Part shown: positions 62,546 through 64,000 of the stretch, piece by piece
How positions within the stretch are numbered: position 1 is the stretch's first letter
Layout: each line of letters starts with the position of its first letter
Origin: Diadophis punctatus similis
Lineage: Eukaryota > Chordata > Lepidosauria > Squamata > Dipsadidae
DNA: 64,000 nucleotides
Direction of reading: 5' to 3'
Assembly (NCBI GenBank): GCA_023053685.1
Contig: JALIGW010000003.1
Location: forward strand, 138,071,126 to 138,135,125
Program-made: the position numbers and the translations under genes
Notes under the pieces: generated by a model
Told to the model about the DNA's origin: nothing
The model's input: only the letters and a program-made list of their open reading frames with translations
Database searches by the model: none

Positions 62546-63419
62546 AAATAAATTCAGTTTGTCAGATCCTGACATCATCCACAAATCTTAAGTACCATTA
62601 CAATGATCACTTAAATAATCTATTTTAACCACAGAAATAATATTTAAGAGAGTTGCACTAATTGATAATTAAAATATGTTGCTATCTGACATCTCTATTT
62701 TTCCATTTTTGAAAAGTTGCTCACAGTGTATTTTGTCTCCTAATTCTATTTTCACCAACCATCTTAACCTTCTTTTCAGTAAGCTAAGTTGCCAAGTTGA
62801 GGCAAAACAGATTTGCAAGACATATCTATCCTGTGGTTGCCATTAATTCCTTGATTTAAATATTATGCAAACTGTTTACATAATTAATTACTTGAATAGG
62901 AAATAGAAGCAAATCAATACCCTCTAATTAAACTGGAGTATTTTCCTTGCTTTCAATTTTCCTCAGCTTTTGCTTAAACCTACCAGAAAAGACTGAATAA
63001 TAGTAAGAAAATTGATTGTGTCAATAAGCCCAATTGTGTCAGGTCAATAAGGGAAAATATTGATAAAATGTAAACAAATAATAGGTGAGAAATAATTTTC
63101 TGTGAAAGCATATTTCACAAACATTAATGATAAAATACTTCAAAAATTGTATTTTTAGTTATAGTTTTAAGGCTATTGAAATTTCTGAGGGATATTTCTG
63201 ATTTTTAAAAAGTTGTATGTACAAAATTTTAAGTAACTTATCGCTGGTTCTCTCTCAGACTAAAATACACTTTTATGAATGGATCTGGTCCTTCACAAGC
63301 AGAAGTGACAATCTGTTCCCTCCATTTCTTAATCTAAATGTACAGTAACACTAAAACAAAATCCTTTAGGGAAAGTGCTTTGCATATTCAGAGGAACACA
63401 GAACATAAGAGCTATAGTA

Positions 63420-63660
63420 CAGGTATTCCTTTGCCCTATGACGATTTGTTCCAAAGTTATGACAGCACAGAATGAACACTGGTTATGACTGAGCCTTGGA
63501 GTTCTGCCTGTCCCAGCATCCTGCAGTCATGTGATTGCAATCTGGGTGCTTGGCAACTTGTTTACACTTACGATCTGTTACAGCTGCCTACAATTACGTG
63601 ATCGCCATTTGTAACTTTCCCTGTAGGCTTCCCCAGAAGGTTGGTAGGGAAATCAGAAGG
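63420..63660. mobile_element. Left part of a CAGGTAGTCC-family MITE
   Basis: It begins TA then CAGGTATTCCTTTGCCC and shares CAAAGTTATGACAGCAC and a GTGATTGCAATC interior with the copies at 5233 and 20032. The right end was not found. Confidence 0.5.
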
Positions 63661-63851
63661 GAAAGTTTCAAGTCACAAGTCTCCTCTATCTCTGCACCCT
63701 CTCCTAGCCTGTGTCTTCTGCACACCTCCTCCGACCCCCACATCTCTCTTGCATCCTCTCACACCCTTGTGCACACTCCTCCATCAGCACTGCATCTCTT
63801 GCACACACCCTCTCAATGTCCCTTGCACCACTGTCCATCCCCTTGTCCCAA

Positions 63852-64000
63852 AGGTGCTTTTTCAAGAAGCAACTGGACTTTTTTGGTTTTTCTTTGAAGA
63901 CGTTTCGCTTCTCATCCAAGAAGCTTCTTCAGCTTCTTCAGAGTCCAGTTGCCTCTTGAAAAAGCACCTTTGGGACAACCATGACCTGGATGACTGAGAA
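63852..64000. repeat. Dispersed repeat with short inverted repeat (Penelope-like?)
   Basis: AAGGTGCTTTTTCAAGAAGC (63852-63871) is mirrored by a segment ending in AAAAAGCACCTT (63959-63970), around GACGTTTCGCTTCTCATCC and AGAAGCTTCTTCAG. That block is abundant in reptiles and fish. I associate it with Penelope-like elements, but no coding part is present. It runs to the window edge. Confidence 0.4.

Overview
This is a vertebrate nuclear window, most likely from a squamate reptile and probably an advanced snake. Two lines of evidence point there. It carries five exons of a Jumonji-family gene that I recognise as JARID2, on the minus strand. Almost everything else is intron packed with repeat families typical of squamates: CR1/L2-type LINEs whose tails read as a 'gccgcccagag' motif, a tRNA-derived SINE, many short hAT and TA-flanked MITEs, a SPIN-like hAT, a decayed Tc1 and long microsatellites. 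No bacterial, organellar or viral features were seen.

Gene layout (minus strand, read from high to low coordinates). Exon 39387-39556 encodes the segment with the PRC2-methylated lysine motif. Exon 23785-23961 encodes an acidic stretch. Exon 19237-19466 is a short basic/polar exon. Exon 7880-8924 is long and carries the disordered basic region, JmjN and the start of ARID. Exon 49-545 carries the rest of ARID and a linker. Every internal boundary has AG/GT splice sites and the phases join without a break (1, 1, 0, 1 from upstream to downstream), so this is an intact gene and not a pseudogene. The first coding exon(s) should lie beyond position 64000 and the JmjC and zinc-finger exons before position 1. 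About 61.8 kb of the 64 kb is intron.

Introns. 546-7879: five MITEs, one with a BED-finger hAT fragment nested inside it. 8925-19236: SPIN-like element, SINE, an inverted pair of old repeats, a hairpin-cored MITE and a GGTGGGTTCC-type hAT MITE. 19467-23784: SINEs and MITEs. 23962-39386: a CpG-rich tract at about 27.9-29.05 kb (candidate alternative promoter), a 5'-truncated CR1/L2 LINE, a perfect 150-bp inverted duplication, and a roughly 2.7-kb L1-like element with one intact 219-codon ORF and no reverse transcriptase. 39557-64000: several hAT MITEs with exact 8-bp target duplications, LINE 3' ends, a 1.6-kb foldback element with hairpin arms near 300 bp, and a Tc1 transposon split by a SINE.

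How it fits together. JARID2 is an accessory subunit of PRC2. The window covers its N-terminal PRC2/nucleosome-interacting region and its ARID DNA-binding domain. The mobile elements are independent passengers, but two kinds of signal could matter for regulation: the CpG-rich intronic tract in the intron where a shorter JARID2 transcript is expected to begin, and repeated NRF1-like palindromes carried by several MITE families. Family names are from recognition of terminal motifs and protein fragments; no database search was run.
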